Notes: generated by a model from the letters alone, not told the origin. Counted from the stretch's first letter, positions 27,235-36,463 are shown. The stretch: 64,000 nt of DNA from Azorhizobium oxalatiphilum (GCF_014635325.1 NZ_BMCT01000003.1:1-64000); one strand, 5' to 3'. Numbers and translations: made by a program.

Positions 27235-30200
27235 ATGCGTTCTGGGGATCTGAGCTTTACCGTGGGCAGCATCCGGTCGCACCGGACTGTCGGCCGGCGT
27301 CTCTGGCTTGCGGGTGTCGCCTTCTGTGCGCTGGCCGGTGTGATGCATCCGCCGCAGGGGCATGCGCAGGCCGCTGCCCCGCAGGGCGAGGCATCGGCGA
27401 CCCGCGCGTTCAACATTCCTTCGCAGTCGCTCAGCAGCGCATTGGCTCAGTTCGGTCGCCAGTCGGGCCTTCAGGTCGCCTTTCCACCGGAGGTGGCGCA
27501 GGGCGTGCGTTCCAGCCCCGTCACCGGCGCGTTGACGCCGGCACAGGCGCTGGGCCGGCTGTTGCAGGGCACCGGCATCGGCTTTCGTATCACCCCGCGC
27601 GGTACGGCGGTGATCGGCGCGCTGCAGCTCGGCGATACGGGCCGGGCCGGTGCTGCCGATGACGTGCTGGTGCTGGACACCATCCAGGTGGCAGGCACCG
27701 GTACGGGGTGGAATGCCGACACGCCTTATCAGACGCCCGGCTCCACCTCCTATATCTCGGGCGAGCAACTGGACCGCCTGCCGCCCAATTCCGCCGGCGA
27801 TGTCTTCGTCAATGCGCCGGGCGTGCTCAATAGCGGCAGCCGGGTCGGCACCTCCATCAACCCCAACATCCGTGGCCTTCAGGGCATGGGGCGCGTGGCC
27901 GTGGCGGTGGATGGGGCGGTGAATTCCAGCACCTCCTATCGCGGCTATGCCGGCACCCGCGATGAATCCTATGTGGATCCGGACCTCATCGGTGGCATCG
28001 ATATCTCCAAGGGACCGAGCGAGGGTGTCGGCGGCGGCGCCATCGGCGGCAACGTCAATTTCCGCACCCTGTCTGCGCAGGATCTGGTGCGCAGCGGCGA
28101 TAACTGGGGTGTGCGCGTCAAGGGCGGCATGGGCACCGGCACGCAATCGCCGCTGATCACGCAATTCAGCAACACCGCACCGCCGCAGACGCGCGAGACG
28201 GACCGGCCGGACGGCTTCAATGGCGACAGCTGGTCGGGCAGCGTGGCAGCGGCCACGTTGCAGGAGAATTTCGAGGGCGTGATCGCCTATTCGCGACGGG
28301 TGCAGGGCAACTATTTCGCGGGCGCCGAGAATGCGGCGAACGGCTTCGTCTATCCCGAAGGCACGATGGGCCTCAATCCCGGCCGCAATGCCATCATCCG
28401 GCCGGGCGAGGAGGTCTACAACACGTCCTCGGACACCTCCTCCGTTCTCGCCAAGGCCAAACTGAAGTGGGGCGACGGCCAGTCGTTCGAACTCGGCTAC
28501 ATGCTCTACGAGAGCAAGGCGGGCGAGGAGGACGAAGCGCTCATCAACATCCTCAGCAACCTCGGTCAGCGTCAGCTCAGCAACACCCGGCTCGACAGCT
28601 ACACCGCGAAGTATCGCTATGCGCCGTCCGACAACCGGCTGGTGAATTTGAGCGCCAACCTCTGGGCGACGGATCTGGAGCACGAGCGCGGGAATGCCTA
28701 TCCCGCCGGCTACCGCGACCATTCCATGCTCACCACCGGCGGTGACATCGGCAACATCTCGCTGTTCGATACCTCGATTGGTGCCCTGGCGCTCAATTAC
28801 GGCACCGAGTTCCGCCACGAGCATGCGCAGGCGCCCTATGTGGTCGACGCCGCCGGCCAGACCTCGCGCGGGCCGAATGGCTTCCGCACCTTGATCGGCA
28901 CCTTCGCCAAGGCAACGCTGGAGCCGACCGATTGGCTCGCTGTCTCGGCGGGCGCGCGCTACGACCATTTTGCGGCGGAGGGCGAGGTGGCTTCGGCGCT
29001 CTATCCCGAACATTCCGGCTCGCGTGTCAGCCCGAATGCGGGCGTCATCGTGAAGCCGCTGGACGGCGTGCAGCTCTACGCCGAATACAAGGAGGGCTAC
29101 CGTCCCCCGAGCCTGCGCGAACTTTACTGGGAAATCTACACGCTCCAGGTCAACCCGGACTTGCAGCCGGAAGTGTCGAAGAACTGGGAGTTCGGCCTCA
29201 ACCTGCTGCGTGACGACCTGTTTCTGGCCGGCGACAAGGCGCGCTTCAAGGCTGCCTATTTCCGCAACCGCTATGACAATTACGTTGTCGTGGATGATGT
29301 GCCCGGCAACGAGAGCGCGCAGCAATATACCAACATCGACCACGCCAATTATCACGGCATCGAGCTGTCCGGTTCCTACGACACCGGCAAGGTTTTCGTG
29401 GAAGGCAATTTCACCAAGTACCTGACGGTGGAGTATTGCGAGCAGGATGGCTGCTCGGTGCCGACTCTGGATGGCGTGCTGGCCAACGTGGCGCCCCCGA
29501 CCTTCGTGCCGCCGGAATGGAGCGGCAGCGTCACCGCCGGTGTGCGGATGTTCGACGAGGCATTCACGGTTGGCGGCCGTGCCACCTTCGCGTCCACCCG
29601 CTACGGTACGCCCTGGCCGCCCCAGAACGCCAGCACGATTGGCCTCATCGGCGTGAACTTCACCTGGCCGCAGTTCGTGGTGTTCGACCTGTTCGCCAAT
29701 TACAAATTCTCCGAAGACACCACACTGAGCATCAGCGTGGAGAACCTCACCGACCAATATTATTACGACCCCATGTCCACTACCGGCATGCCGGCTCCGG
29801 GCCGCACCGCGCGCCTGAGCTTCAGTCACAGGCTGGGCGGTGACGGCCTGCCGCGCATTCCCGCGCCGACCACGCTCGGCAATGCCTCGCGTGGCGCGCC
29901 CGGCTCCGACTGGACCGGCGTCTATGTGGGCGGTCACGCGGGCTATTCCTTCGCCGATGTGTCCGGCATCGTCACCACCGGGGCCGGCGTGCCGACGCTG
30001 GAGACGCCCGCCGCCATCTATAGTGGCAGCGACCCCACGTTCGGCGGCCAGATCGGCTATAACTACCAGTTCGACAACGGCTTCATCATCGGCATCGAGA
30101 GTGATTTCACGGTGCTGAACCAGCGGGGTGATGTTGTGCGTACCCTCGCCACCGACACGGCCCTGCTGACAGCGCGGCAGCAACTGGCGGCCGAGAGCCA

Positions 30201-30705
30201 GTATCAGCTGGACTGGCAGGCCTCGCTGCGGGCGCGTGTCGGCTATTCCTTCGGCCGCCTGATGGTCTATGGCACCGGCGGCGCGGCCTTCCTGCGGCAG
30301 AGCGGCTGGCGCACGCAGTACATCTCACGCCAGTTCCTCACCACCAGCCCCACCGATACGGATCCCTGGTTCACGGAAAGCGACACCAGCACGGCCACCG
30401 GCTGGACCGGCGGTGCAGGCTTTGAGTTCGCGCTGGCCAATAATTGGTCGCTCAAGGGCGAATATTCCTTCTCCGCCTTCGACGGGGCCGGCATGGCCTT
30501 CGAGGATGCACGTGCGGGTGTGACGCGAAGCTTTTCCACCTCCACCTTCTGCCGGCGCGGCAGCCCGAACCCGCCGTGCCCGGCCGGCTTCACGGGCAAT
30601 TTGGTGGTCAATAACCCGGGGACGGCGGATGCCAACACGGGCCGCAACGTGCTGGAGGACATCGGGCTGCATGCGCTCAAGGTCGGCTTGAATTACCGCT
30701 TCTGA
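27235..30705 (+). CDS. TonB-dependent receptor with STN domain and extra C-terminal Omp25/31-like barrel, receptor 1
   Basis: This outer membrane receptor has about 1156 residues. After a signal peptide (to about 45) comes a signalling STN domain (58-128), a plug (about 150-290, with NPNIRGLQGMGRVAVAVDG, YVDPDLIGGIDISKGPS and AIGGNVNFRTL) and a beta-barrel with EGYRPPSLRELY and NPDLQPE, positions matching the FRAP and NPNL motifs of haem receptors. The barrel ends near residue 866 (RTARLSFSHRL). A separate domain of about 265 residues then starts with DWTGVYVGGHAGYSF and ends LHALKVGLNYRF, the pattern of small Omp25/Omp31 barrels. The plug wording resembles haem/haemoglobin receptors, so haem is the likeliest ligand. 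A weak TGAGAAT/CGTC pair lies at 27151-27175. Confidence 0.85.
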   Translation: MRSGDLSFTVGSIRSHRTVGRRLWLAGVAFCALAGVMHPPQGHAQAAAPQGEASATRAFNIPSQSLSSALAQFGRQSGLQVAFPPEVAQGVRSSPVTGALTPAQALGRLLQGTGIGFRITPRGTAVIGALQLGDTGRAGAADDVLVLDTIQVAGTGTGWNADTPYQTPGSTSYISGEQLDRLPPNSAGDVFVNAPGVLNSGSRVGTSINPNIRGLQGMGRVAVAVDGAVNSSTSYRGYAGTRDESYVDPDLIGGIDISKGPSEGVGGGAIGGNVNFRTLSAQDLVRSGDNWGVRVKGGMGTGTQSPLITQFSNTAPPQTRETDRPDGFNGDSWSGSVAAATLQENFEGVIAYSRRVQGNYFAGAENAANGFVYPEGTMGLNPGRNAIIRPGEEVYNTSSDTSSVLAKAKLKWGDGQSFELGYMLYESKAGEEDEALINILSNLGQRQLSNTRLDSYTAKYRYAPSDNRLVNLSANLWATDLEHERGNAYPAGYRDHSMLTTGGDIGNISLFDTSIGALALNYGTEFRHEHAQAPYVVDAAGQTSRGPNGFRTLIGTFAKATLEPTDWLAVSAGARYDHFAAEGEVASALYPEHSGSRVSPNAGVIVKPLDGVQLYAEYKEGYRPPSLRELYWEIYTLQVNPDLQPEVSKNWEFGLNLLRDDLFLAGDKARFKAAYFRNRYDNYVVVDDVPGNESAQQYTNIDHANYHGIELSGSYDTGKVFVEGNFTKYLTVEYCEQDGCSVPTLDGVLANVAPPTFVPPEWSGSVTAGVRMFDEAFTVGGRATFASTRYGTPWPPQNASTIGLIGVNFTWPQFVVFDLFANYKFSEDTTLSISVENLTDQYYYDPMSTTGMPAPGRTARLSFSHRLGGDGLPRIPAPTTLGNASRGAPGSDWTGVYVGGHAGYSFADVSGIVTTGAGVPTLETPAAIYSGSDPTFGGQIGYNYQFDNGFIIGIESDFTVLNQRGDVVRTLATDTALLTARQQLAAESQYQLDWQASLRARVGYSFGRLMVYGTGGAAFLRQSGWRTQYISRQFLTTSPTDTDPWFTESDTSTATGWTGGAGFEFALANNWSLKGEYSFSAFDGAGMAFEDARAGVTRSFSTSTFCRRGSPNPPCPAGFTGNLVVNNPGTADANTGRNVLEDIGLHALKVGLNYRF

Positions 30706-30760
30706 GCTGTTCGCTGCTTATGCCATCGCGAGGCTGCTCGCCCGCGTGAAACCGGACCGA

Positions 30761-30800
30761 ACCGCCATGCAGACGCGGGCACCCGCGCCTGCATGGCGGT
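30761..30800. terminator. Long perfect hairpin after receptor 1
   Basis: ACCGCCATGCAG pairs perfectly with CTGCATGGCGGT, and the inner bases (CGCGGG with CCCGCG) extend the stem, leaving almost no loop. The hairpin lies 55 bases after the end of the receptor gene. No T-run follows, so it may act as a terminator of unusual type or as an mRNA-end stabiliser rather than a standard intrinsic terminator. Confidence 0.6.
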
Positions 30801-30829
30801 GGTCGTGCACCTTCGCATCAATCTAATGA

Positions 30830-30865
30830 TGATCTGCTGATCAAATTTGAACTTACTGCAAGTTC
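30830..30865. promoter_or_regulatory. Two adjacent inverted repeats upstream of ECF sigma 2
   Basis: Within the roughly 390 bases between receptor 1 and the second ECF sigma gene there are two short dyads: TGATC-TGCT-GATCA (30830-30843) and GAACTT-ACTGC-AAGTTC (30849-30865). The area is AT-rich for this genome. Iron-responsive repressors (Fur, Irr, RirA) commonly act at such places, but neither dyad fits their known boxes well, so no regulator is named. No gene was seen in the rest of this gap, apart from the hairpin at 30761-30800. Confidence 0.35.
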
Positions 30866-31096
30866 GGGCCACGACGCCGTTGGCGGCATGATTAGAGTGT
30901 TTGGACATGCTGCATTTGCGCATGCAGTGCAGGTTGTAGACTGGTCTTGCCTGCACCTGCGATGGATGCGCCAATCTTAGAGCTTTTAGAAAACATTGTG
31001 CTTGCGATGGGCTCGCGGCTTCCGTTAGAAGAAACCGCGAGCTGCGCTCGTTGACATTGCCGCTCTATTACAGATGTCTGGCGTCCCGGTTTCATC

Positions 31097-31606
31097 ATGT
31101 CCGATGTCGCGTTTGTTTCTGTCTCAGGCCTCATCGAGGCGTATTATGGCGAGTTGCGTTCCTACGCTTCGCGCAAGCTGGGCAATGCGGCCGCCGCCGA
31201 GGATGTGGTGCAGGAAGCCTGCCTGCGTTTCGCCAGCGCGCCCGGTGAGACGATCGACAATCCGCGCGCCTGGCTCTACCGGGTCGTCGGCAATCTGGTG
31301 ATTGATCAGTTGCGGCGCGAGCGGAGCTTCGGGCACGTGGTGCCGCAGCAGCCGGACGATTTCGAAGTCGCTGACGAAACGGTGGATCTTGAGCGGCAGC
31401 TCGTTGCCAAGCAACGGCTGGCGCTTCTGGCCAAGGCGGTTGAAGAGCTTCCGCCCCGCTGCCGCGAGTGCTTTGTCCTGCGTCGATACGACGATCTCTC
31501 GCAGGAGGAGATCGCGAACCGTATGGGGATCAGCCGGAACATGGTGGAAAAGCATCTCCGCCAGGCTCTGATCCATTGCACGGCAAGGCTTCGCGAAGCC
31601 GATTGA
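31097..31606 (+). CDS. ECF sigma factor of FecI type, module 2
   Basis: This 169-residue extracytoplasmic-function sigma factor has region 2 (SASRKLGN-like helix, then AAAEDVVQEACLRFAS and NPRAWLYRVVGNLVIDQLRRE) and region 4 (LPPRCRECFVLRRYDDLSQEE followed by MGISRNMVEKHLRQAL). It is related to, but clearly diverged from, the ECF factor at 25401. The ATG at 31097 has no strong ribosome site. A FecR gene follows after 112 bases and then a second receptor. It is the likely reader of the GACCTCCTC-N16-CGTC motif found before both of those genes. Confidence 0.85.
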   Translation: MSDVAFVSVSGLIEAYYGELRSYASRKLGNAAAAEDVVQEACLRFASAPGETIDNPRAWLYRVVGNLVIDQLRRERSFGHVVPQQPDDFEVADETVDLERQLVAKQRLALLAKAVEELPPRCRECFVLRRYDDLSQEEIANRMGISRNMVEKHLRQALIHCTARLREAD

Positions 31607-31621
31607 TTTTTTCCGCGCGCT

Positions 31622-31650
31622 GACCTCCTCTACCTTGGAACTCATCCGTC
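31622..31650 (+). promoter_or_regulatory. Candidate ECF promoter before fecR2
   Basis: GACCTCCTC (31622-31630), a 16-base spacer and CGTC (31647-31650) repeat exactly, with the same spacing, before the second receptor gene (32716-32744). CGTC is a common -10 core of ECF promoters. The distance from CGTC to the fecR2 start is about 70 bases, close to the 80 bases at the second site. After CGTC both sites also share AGGAT and AGAA/GAGAA-like bases. Confidence 0.55.
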
Positions 31651-31718
31651 ATAAGGATGAGAACACGCCGGCAGGCGTTATCGCAGGGTGGGTGCAGACG
31701 GGTACGGCAACATAAGCG

Positions 31719-32693
31719 ATGAACGACGCTGACAAATTGACAGCGCTGGAGGCCGCCGCAGACTGGTATGTCCGCCGTGATGCCGGCCCGCTCGATCCAC
31801 GAGAGGAAGCGCAATTCCAGGATTGGCTGATGACAGCAGCCAATCGGATTGCGTTCGAGGAGATTTCGGGCACCTGGATCGACCTCGGCCTTATCCCCCG
31901 GCCGGCCGTGGAGGCTGTGGCGGCGAACGATGCTGGTCGTGTCGTGCCCCTGCGTGCGATCCAGCGTCGGCCCATGCCGATCCGCCGATGGACATTCGCG
32001 GCGGCCGCCGCTGCGGTGGCGGTCTTCGTGGTCGGCCACGCCTTGGATCTCCCCTTGAGGTTCGAAGCCGATGCCATGACGGCCACCGGCGAGATCCGAA
32101 CGCTGCGCCTCGACGACGGCAGCAGCGTCGAACTCAATACTGCGAGCGCTCTGGCCATCGACTATTCGCCATCGGAGCGCCGCATACGCCTGTTGCGCGG
32201 GGAGGCCGTCTTCACCGTTGCCAAGGATAGCGCGCGTCCCTTCGTCGTGGAGGCTGCCTCCGGCACGGCGGTGGCCCGCGGCACGGTGTTCGCGGTTGGC
32301 AAGGATGGCGACGGGGCCACGGTCACGGTCCTGGAGAGCCGGGTCGGCGTGTCCTATCCGGCTTCCGCAGGCGCCGTGGAGCTGTCACCGGGCGAAGCTG
32401 TCGCTTACTCGCGGCGTGGCCTCGATAATGTCAGAGCCGTGGATGCCGACACCCGGACGGCGTGGCGGCGGGGCAAGCTCGTTTTCGTGGATCGCCCTCT
32501 GGGCGAAGTGATCGCAGAGTTGAACCGCTATTACGCGGGGCGCATCCAGATTATTGACGACTCCATCAGTAACAAATCCGTCAGCGGGGTGTTCGACATT
32601 CGCGATCCTGCGCGGGCGCTGCACGCCGTAGAAGAAGCTCTGGGGCTGCATTCGACCAGTCTCACCAGCTATCTGGTGCTGCTTCATAGCTGA
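31719..32693 (+). CDS. FecR-type anti-sigma regulator, module 2
   Basis: This 324-residue FecR family protein has an N-terminal DUF4880-like region (LEAAADWYVRRDAGPLDPREEA, residues 9-30, then FQDWLMTAANRIAFEEI), a short hydrophobic transmembrane stretch (about residues 91-108), and a periplasmic FecR domain with IRTLRLDDGSSVELNTASA and RIRLLRGEAVFTVAKDSARP. The last part, VSGVFDIRDPARALHAVEEA, is the STN-like tail. It lies between the cognate ECF sigma gene and the receptor, and probably binds the sigma factor inside the membrane and the receptor STN domain outside. A shared ECF promoter motif lies about 70-100 bases upstream, suggesting autoregulation by the sigma factor. Confidence 0.85.
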   Translation: MNDADKLTALEAAADWYVRRDAGPLDPREEAQFQDWLMTAANRIAFEEISGTWIDLGLIPRPAVEAVAANDAGRVVPLRAIQRRPMPIRRWTFAAAAAAVAVFVVGHALDLPLRFEADAMTATGEIRTLRLDDGSSVELNTASALAIDYSPSERRIRLLRGEAVFTVAKDSARPFVVEAASGTAVARGTVFAVGKDGDGATVTVLESRVGVSYPASAGAVELSPGEAVAYSRRGLDNVRAVDADTRTAWRRGKLVFVDRPLGEVIAELNRYYAGRIQIIDDSISNKSVSGVFDIRDPARALHAVEEALGLHSTSLTSYLVLLHS

Positions 32694-32715
32694 TCGGCGA
32701 AATAATTCCTGATCG

Positions 32716-32744
32716 GACCTCCTCGATACCGAAGACCCTGCGTC
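32716..32744 (+). promoter_or_regulatory. Candidate ECF promoter before receptor 2
   Basis: GACCTCCTC (32716-32724), 16 bases, then CGTC (32741-32744), about 80 bases before the receptor start. It repeats the fecR2 upstream element with identical core bases and spacing. A chance repeat of 13 fixed bases at equal spacing within about 1.1 kb is unlikely. The link to the sigma factor encoded at 31097 is an inference from context. Confidence 0.55.
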
Positions 32745-32821
32745 TAACAGGATAGAAGGCAGTCTTGCTGGCCCCCGCCGGCAACACTGGCCTCTCTTCT
32801 TGGTGGACGATGGGGGGCGGA

Positions 32822-35800
32822 ATGCCGCAGAGCGCAAGCAACAGAGTCAGGGGCATGCTCCTGGCGACGACTGCCGCATTTATGCTGACGCTGTCAGGCG
32901 GCGCGCTTGCGCAGACGTCATCGCAGAGCCCGTCGCCGGTGCGCGCGTATACGGTCCCGGCGGGCAACCTTGCGCAGGCGCTCAACCGCTTCGCGGAGAT
33001 ATCCCAGCTCCAGCTGATCTACAGTGGCGCCACCACCCGTGGCCTTCAGACGGGCGGGCTGGCAGGAAGCTTCACGCCGCAACAAGCGTTGGCTCAATTG
33101 CTGGCGGGTTCCGGGCTCAGCTATCGCTTCACGAGTGCCGGTGTGGTGACGATCTCCGGTCCCGGCGGGCCCGATGGCGCACCGCCGCCGGCCGATGGTT
33201 CGCTGCTCCTCGATATCATCGATGTGAACGGCGCCGGCGGGCAGAGTTCCGTCTACACGCCTTATGAGACGGCGGCGGCCACCAATTTCATCTCCGGGCA
33301 GGACATCGAGCGCTATCGTGGTTCGAGCCCCTCGGACATTTTTCGCGGCACGCCGGGTGTGCTGTCGGGAGATTCCCGCAATAGCGCGGGTGGCATTGAT
33401 GTCAATATCCGCGGCCTTCAGGGGCAGGGGCGCGTGCGGGTCGCGGTGGACGATGCCGAGAATGCGGTCACTGTCTATCACGGCTATCAGGGCCAATCGA
33501 ACCGCACCTATATCGATCCCGATCTGATCGCCGGCATCGACATCAACAAGGGCCTCGACGTCGCCTCGCGCGGCGCGGCCGGCTCCGTGAACATGCGCAC
33601 CATCGGTGCGGGCGACATCGTCAAGCCCGGCGACACCTGGGGCGTCAGGGTCATCGGCGGTTTCGGCACCAACACGACGCCCCCGACACCCGGCGCCATC
33701 GGCGGCTACCAATGGCCGACCACCGACAGGCCGGGCCTGACGGAGTCGACGACCGGCCTCGACCGGCCGGGTTTCCTCAGCCCCACGTCCGGCTCGGGCA
33801 GCGTGGCGGCGGCGGTGAAGCAGGACAATTGGGACTTCCTCATCGCCTATGCCGCGCGCAAGCAGGGCAACTATTTCGCGGGCAAGAACGGCGGCAACGG
33901 CGTCTATGCGTCACCGGTGCTGAACGCCCAGGGTATCTACGTCAACAGCGGCTACACCAACTATCGGCCGGGCGAGGAGGTGCTGAACACCCAGCTCGAA
34001 ACCGAGAGCCTGCTGGCCAAGGTCAACCTGCGCTCCGATGACGGCCAGAGCCTGCAGGTCACTTATAACAACTATCGCGGCGAGGGCGGCTACTGGCTGC
34101 CGGTCTTCGGTGCGATGGCGGACATGTCGCAGGCCAAGTACGGCGCCACCACCGGCACGAGGATCGATACCGGCACGGCGCGCTATCGCTGGAATCCGGA
34201 TGACAACGACCTGATCGACGTGAAGGTCAACGCATGGCTGACCTATTTCCAGTTGCTGAATCAGGGGCGGCTCGTCTCCACGCCGGGCGCGCCCGTCGGC
34301 CAGAACCTGTGGCCGGCCGACATCGGCCTCGCGGATGACTTCCGGACCGGCACCAACACGGTCATGTGGGGGACGGACGTCTCCAACACTTCGAAGTTCG
34401 CATTCGACCAGATCGGCGCTTTCGAGATGACCTATGGCCTGTCCCTGCTCGAGCAGCAGGTGGGGCTCAATCGATACGCCGAATACATGTCCTTCGTCAC
34501 GCCATCGAGCGGCACGCGCGACGAATGGGGCGCGTTCGCGAAGGCGGCGTACAAGCCGACCGACTGGCTGACGCTCAACGCTGGCCTGCGCTATTCGGCC
34601 TTCTCCGCAGAGGGATCGACCCAGAAGATCTTCGGCACGACGGCGGCTGGCTCGCAGCCGATTTACAGCGGTCCGCCGGGGGATGCCGGCGGCTTCAGCC
34701 CTTCGGCGGGCATCGTGGTCGAGCCGTTCCAGGGGACGCAGTTCTACGCCAATTATTCCAGCGCGCTCCGCCTGCCGAGCCTGATGGAAACCGTCGGCGT
34801 CTTCACCATCATCGAGCCGGGCCTTCAGCCTGAGCGACTGAACAGCTGGGATCTGGGCGTCAACGTCACCCGACAGGGCGTGCTGGCGGCGAACGACAGC
34901 GCCTGGCTCAAGTTCGGCTGGTTCGACTGGCAGGTGAGGGATTACATCTCCCGTGCCACGCAGGACGTTGCGCAAGGCACGGCGCTGCGCATCCACAATA
35001 TCTACGGCGCCAGCTTCTCCGGCTTCGAGCTGTCGAGCCGCTATGAGTGGAACGGCTTCGCGGCCGACTTCTCCGCCAATTACTACACAAAGGTGGAATA
35101 CTGCGTCACCGCGGATACGTGCGGTAACATGTCGCTGTATGGCGACTACGCCACCAATTACGTGCCGCCTGAATACATGCTCGATCTCAAGCTGTCGCAG
35201 AAGTTTCTGGACGACAAGCTCACCGTCGGCGGCCGAGCCTATTACGTCGGCCCACGCGCCGCAGACCATGGCGACGTGACCTCGCGCGGCTATTCGGCCT
35301 TCATCACGCAGATCCAGTGGAACCCCTACGCGCTGTTCGACGTGTTCGCCGAATACAAGCTCAACGACAATTGGACCGCCTCGGCCCGCGTCGAGAATGT
35401 CACCGATCAGTTCTATGTGGATCCGCTCGGCATGTTGCCGCAGCCGGGGCCGGGCCGCACCTTCTATGCCAGCCTCACCGGCAAGTTCGGTGGCGACCAG
35501 CCGCTGCCACAGCGTTCGCGCCCGGCGTGGGCCTCGACCGGCGAGGGGCATGGCGCGACCGACTGGAGCGGCTTTTATGCCGGCGCCAACGGCGGCTTCG
35601 CGATGGCGCGCACCCAGGGCGCGAGCAGCGTCCTCAACCCCGCCGCGGACACGTTCGGTGGTCTCGCAGATGGCATCGCAGCCAGCGAAGCTGCCAATCT
35701 TGAGTTCTCCGGCGGCCTCGTGGGCTTGCAGGCCGGCTATAACTGGCAGTTCGCCAACAAGTTCGTGCTCGGCATCGAGGCCGACTTCGGCAAGTCCTGG

Positions 35801-36373
35801 GCCGAGGGGCGCCAGGACAATCGTGCGGTGGACGATGCTGTTCTCGCCGCCTCGAACTGGCTCCAGTCGCGCACTCATCACAAGGTCGACTGGATCACCA
35901 CCGTGCGCGGCCGCGTTGGCTACGCCTTCGACAACGGGCTGATGCTCTATGGCACCGCCGGCGTCGCCCTTCTGCGGGAGGACGTCGCGCGCGATCAATA
36001 TTGGGTCTATGCGCGCGGCCATGACCAGCCCGGTGGGAACCTGAACTACGTCCATTACGTCGACGAGGATGGCGCGACGCGGATCGGCGCGACCATGGGC
36101 TTTGGCGGTGAGTATGCGCTCAATGATCGCTGGTCACTGAAGAGCGACTACACCTACAGCCGCTTCGGCAGTACGGACTACGAATTCGGTAACGCCACCG
36201 CTGGCGCCGGACCGGAATATCTGACGCGCGAGATCGTCGGCTACACGCCAACTGAGCTGCCGATCTATCGCGATACGCTGCACGAGGGCGCCTCCGGGAT
36301 CGTCAACGGCCGCAAGGCATCGAACACGTTCGACCTGCACGCGATCAGGCTGGGTCTCAACTACAGATTCTGA
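32822..36373 (+). CDS. TonB-dependent receptor with STN domain and extra C-terminal Omp25/31-like barrel, receptor 2
   Basis: This is an outer membrane receptor of about 1183 residues with the same architecture as the one at 27235. It has a signal peptide ending near ALAQ, an STN domain (about 40-112), a plug with VNIRGLQGQGRVRVAVDDAE, YIDPDLIAGIDINKG and GAAGSVNMRTIGAGDIVKPG, and a barrel with SSALRLPSLMETVG and EPGLQPERL. The normal barrel ends near residue 890. From about 914 (DWSGFYAGANGGFAM) to the final LHAIRLGLNYRF is an Omp25/31-like small barrel. The plug pattern is of the haem/haemoglobin type. The chosen ATG at 32822 follows GGGGGGCGGA. An ATG at 32810 is also possible. The receptor should signal through the STN domain to the FecR encoded at 31719. 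Confidence 0.85.
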   Translation: MPQSASNRVRGMLLATTAAFMLTLSGGALAQTSSQSPSPVRAYTVPAGNLAQALNRFAEISQLQLIYSGATTRGLQTGGLAGSFTPQQALAQLLAGSGLSYRFTSAGVVTISGPGGPDGAPPPADGSLLLDIIDVNGAGGQSSVYTPYETAAATNFISGQDIERYRGSSPSDIFRGTPGVLSGDSRNSAGGIDVNIRGLQGQGRVRVAVDDAENAVTVYHGYQGQSNRTYIDPDLIAGIDINKGLDVASRGAAGSVNMRTIGAGDIVKPGDTWGVRVIGGFGTNTTPPTPGAIGGYQWPTTDRPGLTESTTGLDRPGFLSPTSGSGSVAAAVKQDNWDFLIAYAARKQGNYFAGKNGGNGVYASPVLNAQGIYVNSGYTNYRPGEEVLNTQLETESLLAKVNLRSDDGQSLQVTYNNYRGEGGYWLPVFGAMADMSQAKYGATTGTRIDTGTARYRWNPDDNDLIDVKVNAWLTYFQLLNQGRLVSTPGAPVGQNLWPADIGLADDFRTGTNTVMWGTDVSNTSKFAFDQIGAFEMTYGLSLLEQQVGLNRYAEYMSFVTPSSGTRDEWGAFAKAAYKPTDWLTLNAGLRYSAFSAEGSTQKIFGTTAAGSQPIYSGPPGDAGGFSPSAGIVVEPFQGTQFYANYSSALRLPSLMETVGVFTIIEPGLQPERLNSWDLGVNVTRQGVLAANDSAWLKFGWFDWQVRDYISRATQDVAQGTALRIHNIYGASFSGFELSSRYEWNGFAADFSANYYTKVEYCVTADTCGNMSLYGDYATNYVPPEYMLDLKLSQKFLDDKLTVGGRAYYVGPRAADHGDVTSRGYSAFITQIQWNPYALFDVFAEYKLNDNWTASARVENVTDQFYVDPLGMLPQPGPGRTFYASLTGKFGGDQPLPQRSRPAWASTGEGHGATDWSGFYAGANGGFAMARTQGASSVLNPAADTFGGLADGIAASEAANLEFSGGLVGLQAGYNWQFANKFVLGIEADFGKSWAEGRQDNRAVDDAVLAASNWLQSRTHHKVDWITTVRGRVGYAFDNGLMLYGTAGVALLREDVARDQYWVYARGHDQPGGNLNYVHYVDEDGATRIGATMGFGGEYALNDRWSLKSDYTYSRFGSTDYEFGNATAGAGPEYLTREIVGYTPTELPIYRDTLHEGASGIVNGRKASNTFDLHAIRLGLNYRF

Positions 36374-36385
36374 CGCAAAGGCCGT

Positions 36386-36404
36386 CCCGGGGCAGCGCCT
36401 CGGG
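36386..36404 (+). terminator. Hairpin between receptor 2 and the autotransporter
   Basis: CCCGGGGC and GCCTCGGG pair over 8 bp (one G-U) around AGC just after the receptor stop. A second small hairpin (CGGGA-N6-TCCCG, 36418-36433) follows, still without a T-run. It may attenuate read-through into the autotransporter gene rather than end transcription fully. Confidence 0.35.
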
Positions 36405-36463
36405 AGCCGCTCAATTTCGGGATTTTCGTCCCGCCACGATCAAGCAATTTGAGGAAAAAAGCC

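Noticed and set aside
26938-30183. Long minus-strand open frame opposite receptor 1
   Set aside because: Antisense shadow of a high-GC gene. No family match and no ribosome site; the plus-strand receptor is certain.
33911-36055. Long minus-strand open frame opposite receptor 2
   Set aside because: Same reason: GC-driven antisense frame without domain pattern.
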